Source of the DNA: Sambucus nigra
Taxonomy: Eukaryota > Streptophyta > Magnoliopsida > Dipsacales > Adoxaceae
Length of the DNA: 64,000 nucleotides
Direction of reading: 5' to 3'
NCBI GenBank assembly: GCA_949130495.1
Contig: OX422207.1
Coordinates: 374,749,868 to 374,813,867, forward strand
A program made the translations under genes and the position numbers. Each line of letters begins with the position of its first letter. The stretch's first letter is position 1. The notes below the pieces were generated by a model. That model saw nothing but the letters and a program-made list of their open reading frames with translations. It had not been told where the DNA came from and did not search any database. Positions 1 through 11,879 of the stretch are shown here, piece after piece.

Positions 1-1146
1 AAAACGCGCTGAAAATATCTCTAAACTTAATTCATCTCGAGACGCATATGGTAATGTAATTAGCAATTTGGACAATGACGTAGGCCCTCGTTTGTCACCC
101 AAAAATATTTGCTAGAAAAAGTCGTGAAAAATTAACCTTTTTGCAACCCAATATGAGCCGAATAAGTAATTTCCCTTTCGTTTGACAACCCGAAAAACCC
201 CAATTGGCTCAAAATTGTGAAAAGCGAAAATTCAAAAATAAAGCCCGGAAAGTGAATAAAAAGGGGCAAGAAAAAAAAATAGAAAAATGCTCAACAAAAA
301 TAGCAAGAAAAGAAAAGTGCGAAAAATAGAACAAAAAATAGAAAAAGAAGAAAAAAAATGAGCAAAAGCCCGAAAAAACACTAATGGACATTGTAAGTAA
401 ATTTTCCAATTCTGACTTTCCCAATAAATCCCAATTTTACCAAATACACCTTATAACCCGCAAAAGTCCTCGCCGAGTCTATATTGCTAAATTGTCTACA
501 TCTTGGAGAGATAAACCACGAAAAGATAATAAAAGAGATTAAAATGGCATGAAAAAGGGAATATGTTTCCTATATCCCAATAATCGTAGTCCGATGAAGA
601 GATATTTTCACCTCCAATAGTTCGTCTTTTAATTTTGTGTGCGTGAATTCGTGTTCCAATGCATTTACTCTTTATATCACGCATACCGAGAGAATTAACC
701 ACATTTCGAGTAATTCGTTTGTGAGAGCATCCTGTGAGATTTTGAAATCAAAGCGAATTTTCAGAAAGTAACGTAGTGATCAATCGATGGAAATTTGCTA
801 TTCGATTTTTGGCTTCGCACACACACACACTATGACTTGAGACTTACGAATATGATTTTATGATGATCATTTTTGGGGAGTTTAAATTGTACAATTTTAA
901 AGTGTTTTGAACTTTCTTTGAGTGTAGGAAAATGAATTTTGTGGGTATATTCTCTGCAAACCCTCACAAGACACAACTCGTCCTACCAGGATAACCTAGG
1001 GGTTTAAAGACTTGTTGCATATGCTAAATGCAATCACTTGCCCACGAAAGAGGTTTTCTATCCCATTTAGTGTTTGATGAGAGTTTGACCATCTTGTGAT
1101 TCTTTTACATTGCTCGGGACGATCAAAGTTCTAAGCTAGGGGGTTT
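1..1146 (+). mobile_element. 3' internal (post-pol) region of an Athila-like Ty3/gypsy element
   Basis: Non-coding A-rich region leading into a polypurine tract and an LTR start. By eye it is homologous, in reverse complement, to 52381-53300 in the minus-strand Athila-like element: both share a block around 'ccgagagaa...tttcgagt', a 'gagattttgaaat' block (about 736-750) and the 'gcaaaccctcac...actcgtcc' block (955-985). Such long 3' untranslated regions before the 3' LTR are usual for Athila elements. No env-like or other ORF could be supported. The small ORFs on either strand look like products of A-rich sequence. A short (CA)n lies near 818-829. Confidence 0.7.
1132..1143 (+). other. Polypurine tract of Athila-like element
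   Basis: The run 'taagctaggggg' lies directly before a TG dinucleotide that starts an LTR-like sequence. It is preceded by 'ttgctcgggac', matching the pre-PPT sequence seen at 52381-52425 on the other strand. A PPT primes plus-strand DNA synthesis during reverse transcription. Confidence 0.65.
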
Positions 1147-2287
1147 TGATTAGGCGTAATTTCTTCATATTTATCCCCGTAATTTAGGGTCTTTTATTGC
1201 TGCGCGAAGTGTAATTCGAGTGGATTTATCCCATATCATTGCTATTGACTTTTTTTAATGAGTATGCCGAGTTTCGTATATTTCTCATCACTTTGCAGAT
1301 ATTTGATGCATACAAAGAAAGAAGAAACCGAAAGAAAAACTGAAAATAAGAGAAGAAACGTCAAAAGGGCAAAAGAGTAATTTGCATCAAGAATTTGGAA
1401 GAGTAAAGAGAAATTTAAGATTTCAAGTCTACGAGCACCTAGAAAGAAACAACATCCAAATACGAGTCAAGAATCAAAAGTTACAAGACTTCAAAGTTGA
1501 TAGAAAATCACAAAGAAGAAAAAGCTTCCTGTGAAGATCAAACCGAACCGATCCTATCCTTGGAAAACTTTATGCGAAATATGAAAAGATGGAACGGAAC
1601 CAAAGCTGAAGAAAACAAATCGAATCGGTTCTGGGAAAACTTTCTGTTAGAAACAAACCGAACCGAATCCCCTGAACATGATCGGTTTGGGTGTTGAAAT
1701 TTGGATTTATCCATTTGTAAAATTAGAATCCGACATGGTTGAAACTCTTATAAATTCGTAGGTTATTTATTCTAACGTGTTTGAAGACATTAGAGAGCTT
1801 CTTTTTACATAGTTTTAGAGAGAGGAGGTGCTAAAGAACCTTCGAAGCTCAGAAATACAATTCGTTTATTCTCAATTAAAATTTCTATAGTAAAGTTGAT
1901 CTCTTTCTCTCTTCTATTGGATGATTCGATAATTGATGCAAGCTTAGTTTATTTCAAAGAAATATTGAATCCTTTTACTCATCTAGTTATAATCTCACAA
2001 TGATTTCAGTCACATGCATCGTAGAAACTCTTGCTTTCACTAGTTACACCATGCTAGGCTAGAATTTGAGAGGTTGGGATGCGTGAACCCAATCCGATGT
2101 GGTTTACATTTGTGTAAACTTAGTTCCCTAAATTAAATAAATAATTGAATCGTGTTACGTGGTGATCACAACCGTCATAGGACTTTTGATCTCGGTTGCC
2201 CTAGGTAACTGGGATGCTTATGAGTGTGACGCACGTGTAGCTATAACATCACCGCTTTATTCTTACTTTTGATTACGTATGGTGCGG
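1147..2287 (+). mobile_element. Athila-like 3' LTR, truncated at its 3' end
   Basis: Starts with TGATTAGGCG after the PPT. It follows the same order of blocks as the complete LTR at 58526-60108: 'ccatatcattgc.attgac', a 'gaaaccgaaagaaa' purine-rich block, 'gtcaaa(a)gggcaaaag', a stretch rich in 'aaccgaaccgatc' (1535-1690), a TATA-like 'ttataaatt' at 1748-1756, and 'caccgctttattc...tttgattac'. Homology stops at about 2287, so roughly the last 370 bp of the LTR are missing and Tat-like sequence is joined there. The ORF at 1497-1697 is a by-product of the repeat-rich LTR and not a gene. Confidence 0.75.
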
Positions 2288-3778
2288 TCCAGGTAGTCAA
2301 CAATGTCCCTCTCATCCAAGCTGAGTTCGGGGTCTGACCGTGCTCTCATTGAAGGGTTAAACCATGATATTGGAACCTTCGGGCTGTCTTCTAAAGGCTC
2401 TACCTCGGTGGCGAATTCCTAATCCCCAAAGATGAAGAAAAATCTCTTCTTCCAATCGTGGTTGATGTTTGGGCCACGTGAAGCAGTCTTTTGTTAGACT
2501 TCCTCGCCCCTAGATGAAAATACCCAGGTTGCTTGGACGAGGAAGTGATGTTATAGCAGGCTATAAAAAGATCAACCGAGGGCTTGTTAATGAAAGTATT
2601 CTTCCAGAGGGACATATAGCCGAGGATGATTCTCAAAGAGTTGGGAGGAAGTTGAGAGGGAGCAACCCCAAGGGCAGATAGTATGTCAACTATTACAAGG
2701 TGCAGAGGGAACCTAACACCTACTCTGAGCATTTGCTCATAAACAACAACTTCCCCAACATTCCCCTGAAAGACTCTCTCGTCTGCATTTGGGACCCTCA
2801 TAGTCACATTGGACTTTATACCAAACGTGTGCCTCCACATCAAGAGGTCACGATCCCTAATGGATGAGACATAAGATGAGGCACTAGAAGTGTCAACTTG
2901 ATCAGCATCCAGATCCTCATTATCGTCCTCATGACCCTCGTCCCCAGATCTCTCAACCTCAACACCTGTCAGTGGTTCATCTCGAAAGGCCACCTGGAAG
3001 GCAAGAGGGGACAAGGCTGTTACAAGGACAACCTCAGAATTACTGTGCCCTCGGCCTGTCGACTTAGGCTAAGAGGGGACGTCTCTCTCCTCCCAGAAGG
3101 CACAACACCTGTTGGTGACGATGCTTTCTCATTGATCTCTCCCCCATATATTTGACTCTCGGTTGGACGACAGGAAGACCCACAAGACTCAGATGGTATT
3201 ATTGTGGCTAAAGGAATGGGAAAGATGGTTCGTACCCAATTAGGGCCAACCCCCTCGCCTTCTCTCATACTCTTCCTTTAAGCGTCTGATCTCAGCGAAG
3301 AATTTCTCCCTCAAGGTTGGAAATTCCTCGGCTAAATCGTAAAGTTTTCTAAGCATTAAGGGGAGGACCCTACACTAGAACAATTTGTTCAAACTAACTA
3401 TAAACATGTTTCGTATTTGACCAAGTTGACTTCTGGATCAAACCAAAGAAATACACATTTTTTTGTTGATGAAACCCAAGAATAAAGGAAAATAGTTCGC
3501 CGGAGAAGAATGCTGAAAAATGCAAGAAAGCCCTAGAAATGACACAATGGGGCACTAAACCACCACTGAAAGATGGGGGATGAACTCTGAGGAACCTAAA
3601 ATCTAAATGCTGCCCTACAACCACCACTGCAAGGTGGGTCTACACGCCAAAAAAGCAAAGCAACCAAGAAAAAATGAAAAGAAACCCAAATGCAAATGCA
3701 AGAAATAAATAGAAATTGAAGGCTAATGGAGGAGTCTAGGGCAGAGGAATTACCCGAGGATGAAGACGAATATGACAA
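2288..3778 (-). pseudogene. Antisense ORF of Tat-like element, Transposase_28-type protein (broken)
   Basis: Longest open part is 2400-3014 (204 codons). Its residues around 80-150 (motifs PNADERVF, GEVVVYE, RFPLH, LGVAPSQLPPNS, RIILGY) match the plant Transposase_28 'putative gypsy type transposon' family as I know it; function unknown. Upstream in the gene, another frame at 3020-3268 continues the coding-like sequence, and a Ser-rich start (MSYSSSSSGNSS) sits at 3778, preceded by a TATA-like box. Downstream, a frame change near 2440 restores the family-like RFFFIFGD followed by a stop, and coding-like sequence runs on to 2288. At least two frameshifts and one stop make it a pseudogene. An intron between the Ser-rich start and 3268 is possible but not shown. 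Confidence 0.65.
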
Positions 3779-3898
3779 CTGAGCAAGGCCTGAGACACTG
3801 AAGTTGCAGAAATGGTGGTTTGGGGACTACTAAGGAATTAGAGAGAGAAAGCTGGCGTGTGAAGAAGAAGAAGAAGAGAATAAATGTTTCAAAAATCC

Positions 3899-3906
3899 TT
3901 TAAATA
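3899..3906 (-). promoter_or_regulatory. TATA-like box upstream of the antisense ORF
   Basis: The minus strand reads TATTTAAA about 120 nt upstream of the Ser-rich ATG at 3778, a normal spacing for a plant TATA box plus short leader. That the antisense ORF has its own promoter is an inference. Confidence 0.35.
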
Positions 3907-4134
3907 CCTTGTTATTAGTGGGCTCAATAATCAATGCAAAACACAGCCCACGAGGAGAGGCATCACTAGGGCACAAAGTCCCAAGCTGAATGGGCAGCCG
4001 CTACGTCTGAGAAACTGAAACGATGATGGACACCTGATAATATGCAACTTGACAGATGTCACTTATCCATCTGACCACACACTTGAGAATTCCAAGGAAA
4101 CATTACCCCCCATCCATCTCAACAAACATCGATG

Positions 4135-4445
4135 GCTAAGGGTTGGGGGGTGATTGATATACCTATATATACTCTTGGCTAGGCCGAGGGTGTCCTCCAC
4201 CCAGACGAGGGCTCAGGCCCAGGACGAGTCCAATGAATAGAGTATCGTTACAGGAAGGATCAACCAAGATGATCCCTTAACCAAGAGCAGACGACCCTTA
4301 AGGGGCCGACCCCTCAGCATGGTCCAGATGACTCTTCTAGGGGCCGACCCATCATGGACCAGAAGACCCCTCATCATAGCCTGTACGACCTTATGAGGGG
4401 ACGACAGTATGAGACTCACATCCATCCAGGCCCGATGCCAGCACT
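4135..4445 (+). mobile_element. PPT and truncated 3' LTR of the Tat-like element
   Basis: PPT 'gctaagggttgggggg' (4135-4150) is followed at once by TGATTGATATACC, a typical LTR start. The LTR part contains several copies of 'ggggccgacc' and related GC-rich pieces (4200-4400). Near 4446 the sequence changes to coding sequence of a minus-strand RT, so only about 295 bp of LTR remain. Confidence 0.6.
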
Positions 4446-5060
4446 AATTTTATCCTCGACCACATGCATCTCGACCTTGAGACTCTTGGTGAGCATGTCA
4501 TTAATGTATACCTCCATGGTTTCACCTATCTAATTTTTGAACATCTTGTTTACTAGACTACGATATGTTGCCCCGGCATTCTTGAGGTCGAAGGGCATTA
4601 CCTTGTAGCAGTATGTACCTTTGTCCGTGATGAACGAGGTCTTCTTAGCATCGGCTGGGTCCATGAATATCGAATTGTATCTTGTATAGGCATCCATAAA
4701 ACTCATCAATGCATACCCATTCGTGGCATCAACTATCTGATCTATTTTCAGCAAAGGGAATCTGTCTTTTGGGCATGCCTTATTCAGATATGTGAAATTA
4801 ACACACAATCTCCATTTTCCATCGAACTTTGGCACAGTGATAGCATTGGCTAACCATTCTGGATAAATAACCTCTCTGATGAACTCAACTTTTCCAACTT
4901 CTTCACCTCATATTTCTCCCTGGAGTAGACCATCCGCCTTTGCCTTACTGGCTTAGGTCCATCACCATGTTCAATTTATGGCAGAGGACCTCCGAATCAA
5001 TTCTCGGCATATCTTCGTGAATCCAAGCAAAAATGCTTTGTCTATTACTCAACAATTTGA
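4446..5060 (-). pseudogene. Reverse transcriptase fragment, Tat-like Ty3/gypsy
   Basis: The open piece 4530-4835 begins with KFDGKWRLCVNFTYLNKACP, the conserved finger/palm start of Ty3/gypsy RT (usual form WRMCVDFTDLNKACPKD). It continues with DRFPLLKIDQIVD, SFMDAY, and YKVMPFDLKNAGATYRSLVNKMF. A stop follows, then EVYINDMLTKS, where the catalytic YxDD is altered to YIND: a key Asp is replaced by Asn. Upstream (4840-5060) the frame still reads as linker to protease, with stops. Non-functional; lineage assignment rests on LNKACPKD and NAGATYRSLVNKMF, typical of Tat elements. Confidence 0.8.
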
Positions 5061-5067
5061 TCAACTC

Positions 5068-5798
5068 TCATTTGATATCTTTATTTAGGGCCTTACCAAC
5101 TTGGATAGTTTTTTCAGGCTTATCCTCATTGAGGATGATGGATTCTACCTCCTCGGTATCTTTACCATTTTTTAACTTTGTCTCGTCCCTGGGGTCGAGA
5201 GTATCTATGTTGTAAGTAATGGTGGCCCTCTCGTACTCCTTTCTCTCCTCGATCGAATTGAAGTAGCACTCTTGTGCCTCGACCTGGTCACCCTGAACTT
5301 CCCCTACTCCATAAGGACTCGAGAATTTTATCATTTGATGAACTATTAATGAAAATACCTCAAACTCTTTGAGGAATACTTGTCCTATAATTATGTTGTA
5401 GGCTGAATAGACGTTTTCGTCCATGATAAAGAAACTAATCTTCCTTATGAGACATTTCGGCCAAGTGTTCCCCATTCTGACATATATTTCATAAATACCC
5501 AGTGGTTTACTTTCTCTCCACTAAAGCCAATAAGAGGTTAGTGATACGGGATAAGTATCTTCTTGCTCAATCCTAGGCCCTTATAGTGATCCCGGAACAT
5601 TACATCAGTCGAACTGCTACCATCGACCAATATCCTAGGGACCTCATATCCATGTACTATGGTGGTGATCACCAGAGGGTCATTATGTGGGGATATTATC
5701 CCTTTGGAATCCAACCTTGAAAATCCAACTATCATAGTGTTCATATCTACTTTCTTTCTCTTATCCGACTTCGAGTTAACGGAAGCCGCGTTCACCAC
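5068..5798 (-). pseudogene. Aspartic protease region of Tat-like element
   Basis: Two open pieces, 5538-5798 and 5068-5475, together cover the retropepsin-like region. The first carries VPRILVDGSSSTDVMF, corresponding to the active-site block D-x-GSS-x-D-I-L of Tat proteases; here it reads D-G-S-S-S. The second carries YSAYNIIIGQVFLKEF, matching the conserved 'AYNAILGRP' block that follows the protease flap, then SPYGVGEVQGDQ. Between them (5476-5537) a frame change and stop interrupt the ORF. Followed directly by RT, as in the usual gag-PR-RT polyprotein order. Confidence 0.75.
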
Positions 5799-5994
5799 CT
5801 GGGGCTTTAGGAGATCCTTAGCTTCCGCTCATGGGACTTTTTATCAGCAATATTTTTTCCGCCACCATCCAGTCCTTCGTAAATCATTTTTACCCTCAAA
5901 GAGATCACATGTACCTGACCTTTAGGATCAGTGATAGGAGGAGGTAAATCTGGGTCGGCCTCGTCATAATCATCGGAGACATCATCGTATCTGT

Positions 5995-7757
5995 TTATCG
6001 GGGCATCTGGTCTACACTTGTCATTTGTCCTTTTCCTAGTGTCATCTCGGTTTCCCTTTGAACCACCTTTTCTACATACTTTCTCATCTTTCCTTGCTTC
6101 AGCATTTTTTTTATTTCGTCTTTCAGTGCGAAGCGTCTATCAGTGGTATGGCCATGGTCTTGGTGGAATTCACACCATTTATTTTTATCCCTCTTGTGAG
6201 GAGGGGCTTTGAGCTTGTCCGACCATCTTAAGGACCTATCATTTTTTATCTCATTCAGAATCATTTTTGGGGTGGAAGTCAATGGGGTATAGTCAACAAA
6301 CTTATCATCGATTGACCTCTTTTTCCCATCCTTGCCTTTGGCTTATTGAGACTTGCTTCCGCCAGTCTCTTTATCATCTTCACCTTTGGCCACCATGGCC
6401 TCCTCGACATTCATGACTCTCCCGGCCACAGTGAGGAGTTTTTCCATGGACTTCGGAGTGTCTTTATCTATCTTCCATAAAAGATTTCCTTTCTATATTC
6501 CCCCCATCAGAGCTATCATTGCAATATTCTCATCATAGTCTTCCACCTTCAATTTCTCTTTGTTGAAGTGGGCAATGTAGTCCCGTTAATATTCATTCTT
6601 CCTTTACTTTACGTCCAGTAAGTGGATGGTTTTTTTTTGTCTTGACCCCAAAATAAAAGTTATGAATGAATCTCTTCGTCAGTTGCTTGAAGTTATCTAT
6701 TGAGTTTTTAAAAAGATAAGTATACCAGATATGCGCGACACTGGTCAAGGTGCTTGAGAATGCTTTATGCCTTATATCCTCTGAAACTGAGAAAATGTCT
6801 GTAGCAGATTGATACATCTCAACATGATGGAATGGATTGGTACTCCCATCATATCTTGGTGTCACCACCGACAGCTTAAACTTAACCGGGGTAGGGTAGC
6901 TCACAATTTTGGCAACGAATGGTGATCCTTCATTATAGCCCCTCTGTAAAGGGTCTCGGCTATTCAATAAATCTCCAATCTTATCCTTTAGACTCTAAAT
7001 AGAGCTGTTCCACAGTTTTTTAGCATCCGCGATTATGGCATTGTCTTCCTCGACAAGAGAAGCATTATCGTCAGCCCCTTCCTTCTTATCCTGACGCTGG
7101 ATGGGTTCTCGGCCAACCATTCTATGATGGCCATTAACTTCTTATTGCTCTTTTTCTCGGCCAATAAGGGATCGTATGTCAGCACACCCTTCACTTTTCC
7201 TGGATCCTGCCCTCCTATGAGACCTTTACAGTCGATCTCAAAGGTCACCGACGGGGTTGAGTCTATCAAAGGAGGATCCCCTGGTGAGCATGTCAAATGC
7301 TGAAGGACGAGACCATCCTTCTCGGCTTGACCTTGTAGTGTTTACCCTACTAGTTTGAATAAGTCTCACGTACAGTATCTCTCGAGATCTCGTATGGTTC
7401 CCAGCACTCTGTGTCATTATCACACTCATTTTCTTCGTATTCCTGACCCTTCCTCCCTAGGCATAAACGCTTGGGGTCAGTAACGTCTTTCTACCTCTAC
7501 TGAGGCTATGCATCCTTCTGTGGGGTCGGGGGTTGTCCCCCTATCACTTGATGTATGCTTTCTCTAGCGACCGGAGTTATCATCTACGCTGTTACGCCAG
7601 TGGGCCTGACAATGAAATTTTAACTGAAGGCAACCAGCTGGTCTTGTATCTTAGCTTAAATGTTTGTCGATGAGTGTAGCTATGATATCCTCCATCTCAT
7701 ATTATGGATATGCTTTACTGGAACTAGGACCTCCACCTAGTGGGACATTTGTTGCCA
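5995..7757 (-). pseudogene. gag of Tat-like element
   Basis: The likely start is the ATG at 7757 (MATNVPLGGG), about 180 nt inside the PBS, but stops follow within 20 codons. The N-terminal part (7238-7429) carries RPSAFDMLTRGSSFDRL, a repeated 'AFDRL' feature of Tat gag. The core (6593-6967) has SPFVAKIVSYPTPVKFK and RYDGSTNPFHHVEMYQ, matching the conserved gag block P-x2-FK-x-P-x3-YDG-x-x-DP-x-x-H. The C-terminal part (5995-6282) has KNKWCEFHQDHGHTTDRRFALKDEI, which is the CEFHxDHGHxTxxC knuckle-like block of this group, with the last Cys replaced by Arg. Several frameshifts; not functional. Confidence 0.75.
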
Positions 7758-7937
7758 TGAAATTCGGTGAACTGGTAGAGCTGAATGAACTATAAGAAAG
7801 CTTGAACTCAACCCAGAGCTCTTTCAACGGTGGTTCAAGCCCAACCAAATGTAGGGTTGGACCACCACCAGAGAATACGATAAAGAGTAAGCTGTAAATG
7901 AAAGGAAGGAGATAATGATATTGCTTCCTATAGACGT

Positions 7938-7955
7938 CACCAACTGATGGTGCCA
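7938..7955 (-). other. PBS-like site of minus-strand Tat-like element
   Basis: The minus strand reads TGGCACCATCAGTTGGTG. It resembles the Tat-type PBS seen almost intact at 57837 (TGGCGCCGTCTCTAGGAA), with G-to-A changes at CpG positions. It lies between LTR-like sequence and the gag start, where a PBS is expected. Confidence 0.45.
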
Positions 7956-7956
7956 A

Positions 7957-8355
7957 ATATGGTACCACCGAGTTAATGAGTGAATTCTCAGTCCAGTAAG
8001 TCCTCAAGCGTGTAACAATGGTGAAATCACAACAATATAAATAAGTATGAGGTGAGGCAAATAGGCAAAAGAGACTAATATAAGTGGTTCAGCCTATTTA
8101 GGTCTACTCTAGTGTGTGTGTGAGTGAATTTCACTATGAAATGGCTCTAATGGCCTTGTGTTATAGGTCACTAAACTTTCTCTCTCTACATTATAATTTT
8201 AGTAGAGTTTGGTTAGGGTTTCAAATTCAGTCCCCTTCTCAAGGTAGAACGAGACAAGTATATATAATAGGCATGTACAATATGGAGTAGCCAATGCATT
8301 GTAGCCACCAGTCACCAATGAATGCAAGTCACGATGGAGAAATATTCCTCACACA
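7957..8355 (-). mobile_element. 5' LTR-like region of minus-strand Tat-like element (borders approximate)
   Basis: The position next to the PBS-like site implies an LTR. No second copy occurs in the window, so borders are estimates. It holds a (GT)-rich stretch near 8112-8122 and a TATA-like 'tatatata' on either strand near 8260. No coding signal. Confidence 0.4.
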
Positions 8356-10336
8356 TGAGGGATATGCTATTAAAATTTCACTTCGTGTATTTTACCCGTA
8401 TATAAATATTCACACTAATTATATATGTATAATAATACTATAACATTCACACACATGTCGTATATAATGTACGTCCTCCCAAGTAATAACTCACCAGATG
8501 TTTTCTCTAAAATGTTATCACCCCAGGTATACTCAATAGACCCGGATACTACGAGATGGTTAACTCACACCGAATTAGGCAATAAAATAACAATCGTAGT
8601 GGAGGCGGTCATAGTTTCTGAGTGTGATACCGAATCATACCCAAGACGTCTCACCCCGAAAAGAATCACAACATAATATATCGAACACTATGACCTAGGG
8701 ATTATGCTCTCCCTACTTTCACGAGCCTAGAGATTCACCCACATTGCGCAACCTTCAATGATATCACTAGAGAGGTATGTATTCTTATAAATATCATTCA
8801 CACCGATATCTATAACAAGCACACAAACATATATATACTATCACATTATCCGTACATATATATGAAATTAAAGTTAAGTAAATTCGACTAATCCGTGCCT
8901 AACCCTCCTGGCACTAGCCTATAATGGCCGAGTCTATTTGTCCGACTCTAATCTTCTTTATAATATTGGTTCACAATTTGATTTTAATAACTCTACTCGA
9001 AATCCCATCCCGATATTTAAAATTTTCTCCATTTCATACTATCTCCAAAAAGGTTATAGCCTTGGATTTCTTTCAATTTGGCTAAACAACTCCCCTAACA
9101 TAGCCTACTGAAATTAAATATGTCCCTTCTCATATTTTAAAATAACACAAAAGTTTCCCCTACAATTAATCGTGAATTTAGAGCATAAATGAAAATTTCC
9201 CCAAATCTGGGCAGCCGAGTCGATTCGACCTTATTCCGAAATGATTCTTCGCGAGCTATTCATCTTCTTCGCATACTGTGTTACAATTTCCTCCATTGTT
9301 AACCTTTAAAGATTTTCTAGTTCAGTTTCATTCTCACCCAAACCTTAATAACGATTTATAGATGTTCTCAAACCTTGATAAACATCAAAATGTCCATTTA
9401 ACATCAATAATTCTCACATTAATCCAATAATGCACAAATTTGAGTTTTTGTCCCATCATCTTCCTAAATTCGATTTCTCACTCACCAAATCAACACACCT
9501 AATTATGGATTTTGAATAGGAATTCAATTTTAACAGTACTACATGATATATCATCACCAATATCATGTTTAACCCACTAATTCACATTCCAATCATAAAA
9601 ACCCATTTTCATACCGGAACCCACCCAAAAATGAATTTTGGTTTACACCCACTATAGTATGAAATGAAAAACTGCAAATTATATTGAAAGAAAGTTAACC
9701 ACTTGCCTGATCAGGATTCGTAGAGTCTGATTCCTTTGAGATAGAAAATGAATTGACGAAGAACACACCCAATTCCTCCTGATTTGGCTCTAAAGTGCTT
9801 CCTCTTTTATTCTCTCAAGTTTTTAGGGTTAGAATATGATTAACTGCTGCTCAATCCTTATTAATTACGATAAATAAATGTTAAACCCAAAATTAGGCTT
9901 ATGAGCCCAGTCCAAATGACCTTAATACCCCGTGTAGGCCCTGTTATGCCTAAAAATGTCTTGAGACCCAATTACTACCCCTAGGTACTCTATTCAGACT
10001 ATCTGGACCCCTTTGAAATCAAGCGTGCACTCAAAATCATCATCCGAGTCACTTTAGTAAAAGTTTCCATCTCGACCTTACTATCATCTATACCCGACTC
10101 CTCGTTGAGATATAATAAAATTTCGTCTTTTAACTTGCTACGACGCATAATAATAATCATGTATTATTTACTACACACTTAGTAAATTTTATTCCGTTTA
10201 TATTAATTATATTCTCTCCCGATTAATATTTTAATACTCACATAATACTTAATTCAATTAAATTACGACACACTTGTAATTTAAATTTACCCGAATTAAT
10301 CAAATATTTAAATGCTCCAAAATATGAGGTGTTACA
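8356..10336. other. Non-coding region, possible solo LTR ending in GTGTTACA
   Basis: No gene supported. The right part (about 10070-10336) ends in 'gaggtgttaca' (10326-10336), an ending often seen in plant gypsy/chromovirus LTRs. No PBS such as TGGTATCAGAG follows, so it would be a solo or fragmentary LTR, or a chance match. The ORF at 8425-8676 has no recognisable domain. Confidence 0.25.
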
Positions 10337-11560
10337 ATACCCTTTTCCAACGGTCTACCCCATGCGTAATTATAACTTATGGTTTGCGTTTTACGGCTAT
10401 TTTTTTGAAAAATTTATCACAGAATGCCGAATGGCAACCCCATGACCCTGCCTATCGGCAGTGTGTCCAGGGTTCTATGTCGATGGGCAAGTTAAAAAAC
10501 CTGCCGATCAGCACCCCCCTTGGCCCTATAAATTGAGGCCATGGCCTCACTTTGAAAATCACTAAAAGGATCTCTCTTAACAATTCAGAAAATATTCTCT
10601 TGAATTCAAAATTTCCCCCTATTAAAAAGCTCATTTCCCACATTCCTTCCATCCTTTTCATACTCCTTTTAGTAAATTCTCACCCGTCACCTCATACCAC
10701 CATCATCTCTTTATGAGATCATCTCATCTACAATCAAGATCCACTTCAAGTCTTCATAAGGGGGTCCAATTCTCCACCATTGTCTTTAAATTCTCTTATT
10801 TTAGCATTAGTCACTTTATTTTTACTTTAGTGCTTTATTTCATTACATCACATACCTTAATCTCAAATCTTTATTACTAGTATTTGCACATACTTTATTT
10901 TCATATAATAAAACTTAAAAACAAAAAAAAGAGGGTTTACCTATAAATTCCAAAATAGGGATTATCACTACACATCCTTACACTTGAACCACGTTTATCT
11001 TTACACACACATATAAGAGAAATCCCCCATTTGGATTTATGGGTTTAACCCCACCCTACACTATCTTCGAACTACCTGGACTTTGATGACCCTAGGGCTA
11101 TGTAAGCATCATGGGTAAATCCCTAGACTCGAGTCCTCCTCTATTTACATTTGTTACCTTATTTTTATCATATATTTTAAAGATATTTTATATGCTTGCT
11201 TTCTTGTGTCTTGTTTATTGTATGCATTCGTTCTTTTATAATGACTTGTGAATTGACAAACACTTACATTATACTTTATATTATTATTTTGGTAACACTC
11301 CTAAGGATGAATTCACTCTGTCCTTTTCCATGACACGAGTTGAGCGATTCCATTCTCCATTTATATTATGCACATAAGCACACACTTCACGGAGTTTAAC
11401 AGGAGAACATTAACACATGCCCATGAGAGATCGAAAGGGTGGGATGGGTGCCTAACACCTTCCCATTTTGTAACTTAATCCCCGAACCCTTGAACTACTT
11501 GGTTTCACAAGCATCAATATTGACCTTGATGTCGTTCTCTCGAGGCGACAACATTTTTTG
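10337..11560 (+). mobile_element. Ogre/Tat-like LTR remnant (U3-R-U5-like)
   Basis: A TATA-like 'cctataaattgagg' occurs near 10525-10538. The 3' part contains 'gggtgggatgggtgcctaac' (11435-11454), then a 'ccccgaaccc' block (11481-11490) and 'cttgatgtcgttctctcgag' (11525-11544). From memory these resemble the conserved U5 region of Ogre-type elements ('gtgctaacaccttcc...ccgaaccc'). No clear PBS follows; 'ggcgacaac' at 11545-11553 could be a decayed one. Left border uncertain, possibly TGTTACAATACC at 10330. The ORFs at 10312-10661 are not genes. Confidence 0.45.
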
Positions 11561-11879
11561 CCTGTTATGTGCAAAATAAGCTGATGAATTTATCCGACGA
11601 CGTCCGAGCGCCCCGAGAAAGGGCGCAATTTTGCACGAATGCTAAAAAATAAGGAAAGGGAGGAGAGGCCCTCTTCGGAGACCCCAACCCCCTCGGGATG
11701 GCCACAACAATATAATATCGATTTTCCTTACATACAAGGCGCCAATTTGGGCACCATGATTTTTAATCTATTATGTGGCAGGGGGTAGACGACCCTCCCT
11801 AAAACTTCATCAACTTACAAAGAGTTGAAATCAGATCCATCATTTGGCAAACTGAGCGATTAATTTTGACACAACTCAT
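11561..11879. other. Short GC-rich non-coding stretch before the tandem array
   Basis: The region 11595-11720 is clearly richer in G and C than its surroundings ('cgacgacgtccgagcgcccc' near 11600). No ORF or RNA gene could be recognised. It is probably internal sequence of the Ogre/Tat-like element. Confidence 0.35.

Larger units (their letters stand above)
2288..4445 (+). mobile_element. 3' end of a Tat-like Ty3/gypsy element with antisense ORF
   Basis: This fragment ends with a plus-strand PPT (4135-4150) and an LTR start (4151), so the element reads on the + strand. Its Transposase_28-type ORF is on the minus strand, upstream of the LTR. That is the known layout of Tat-lineage elements (Grande and Retand relatives) with an extra antisense ORF between pol and the 3' LTR. 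Both ends are truncated: left against an Athila-like LTR, right against a minus-strand Tat RT at about 4446. Confidence 0.65.
4446..8355 (-). mobile_element. 5' half of a Tat-like Ty3/gypsy element (minus strand)
   Basis: Reading on the minus strand: LTR-like sequence (about 8355-7957), PBS-like site (7955-7938), gag (7757-5995), protease (5798-5068) and the beginning of RT (about 5060-4446). The element is cut inside RT, just after the region that follows the catalytic motif. RNase H, integrase and 3' LTR are missing here. Orientation is opposite to the Tat-like fragment at 2288-4445, so these are two different insertions. Confidence 0.75.

Noticed and set aside
209..424. Minus-strand ORF rich in Phe
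   Set aside because: Produced by an A-rich plus strand in the 3' untranslated region of an Athila-like element; low complexity, no domain.
2898..3155. Plus-strand 85-codon ORF
   Set aside because: Shadow of the minus-strand Transposase_28-type ORF.
7702..8007. Minus-strand 101-codon ORF as a gene
   Set aside because: It spans the PBS-like site and LTR end of a retroelement; only its last part overlaps the true gag start at 7757.
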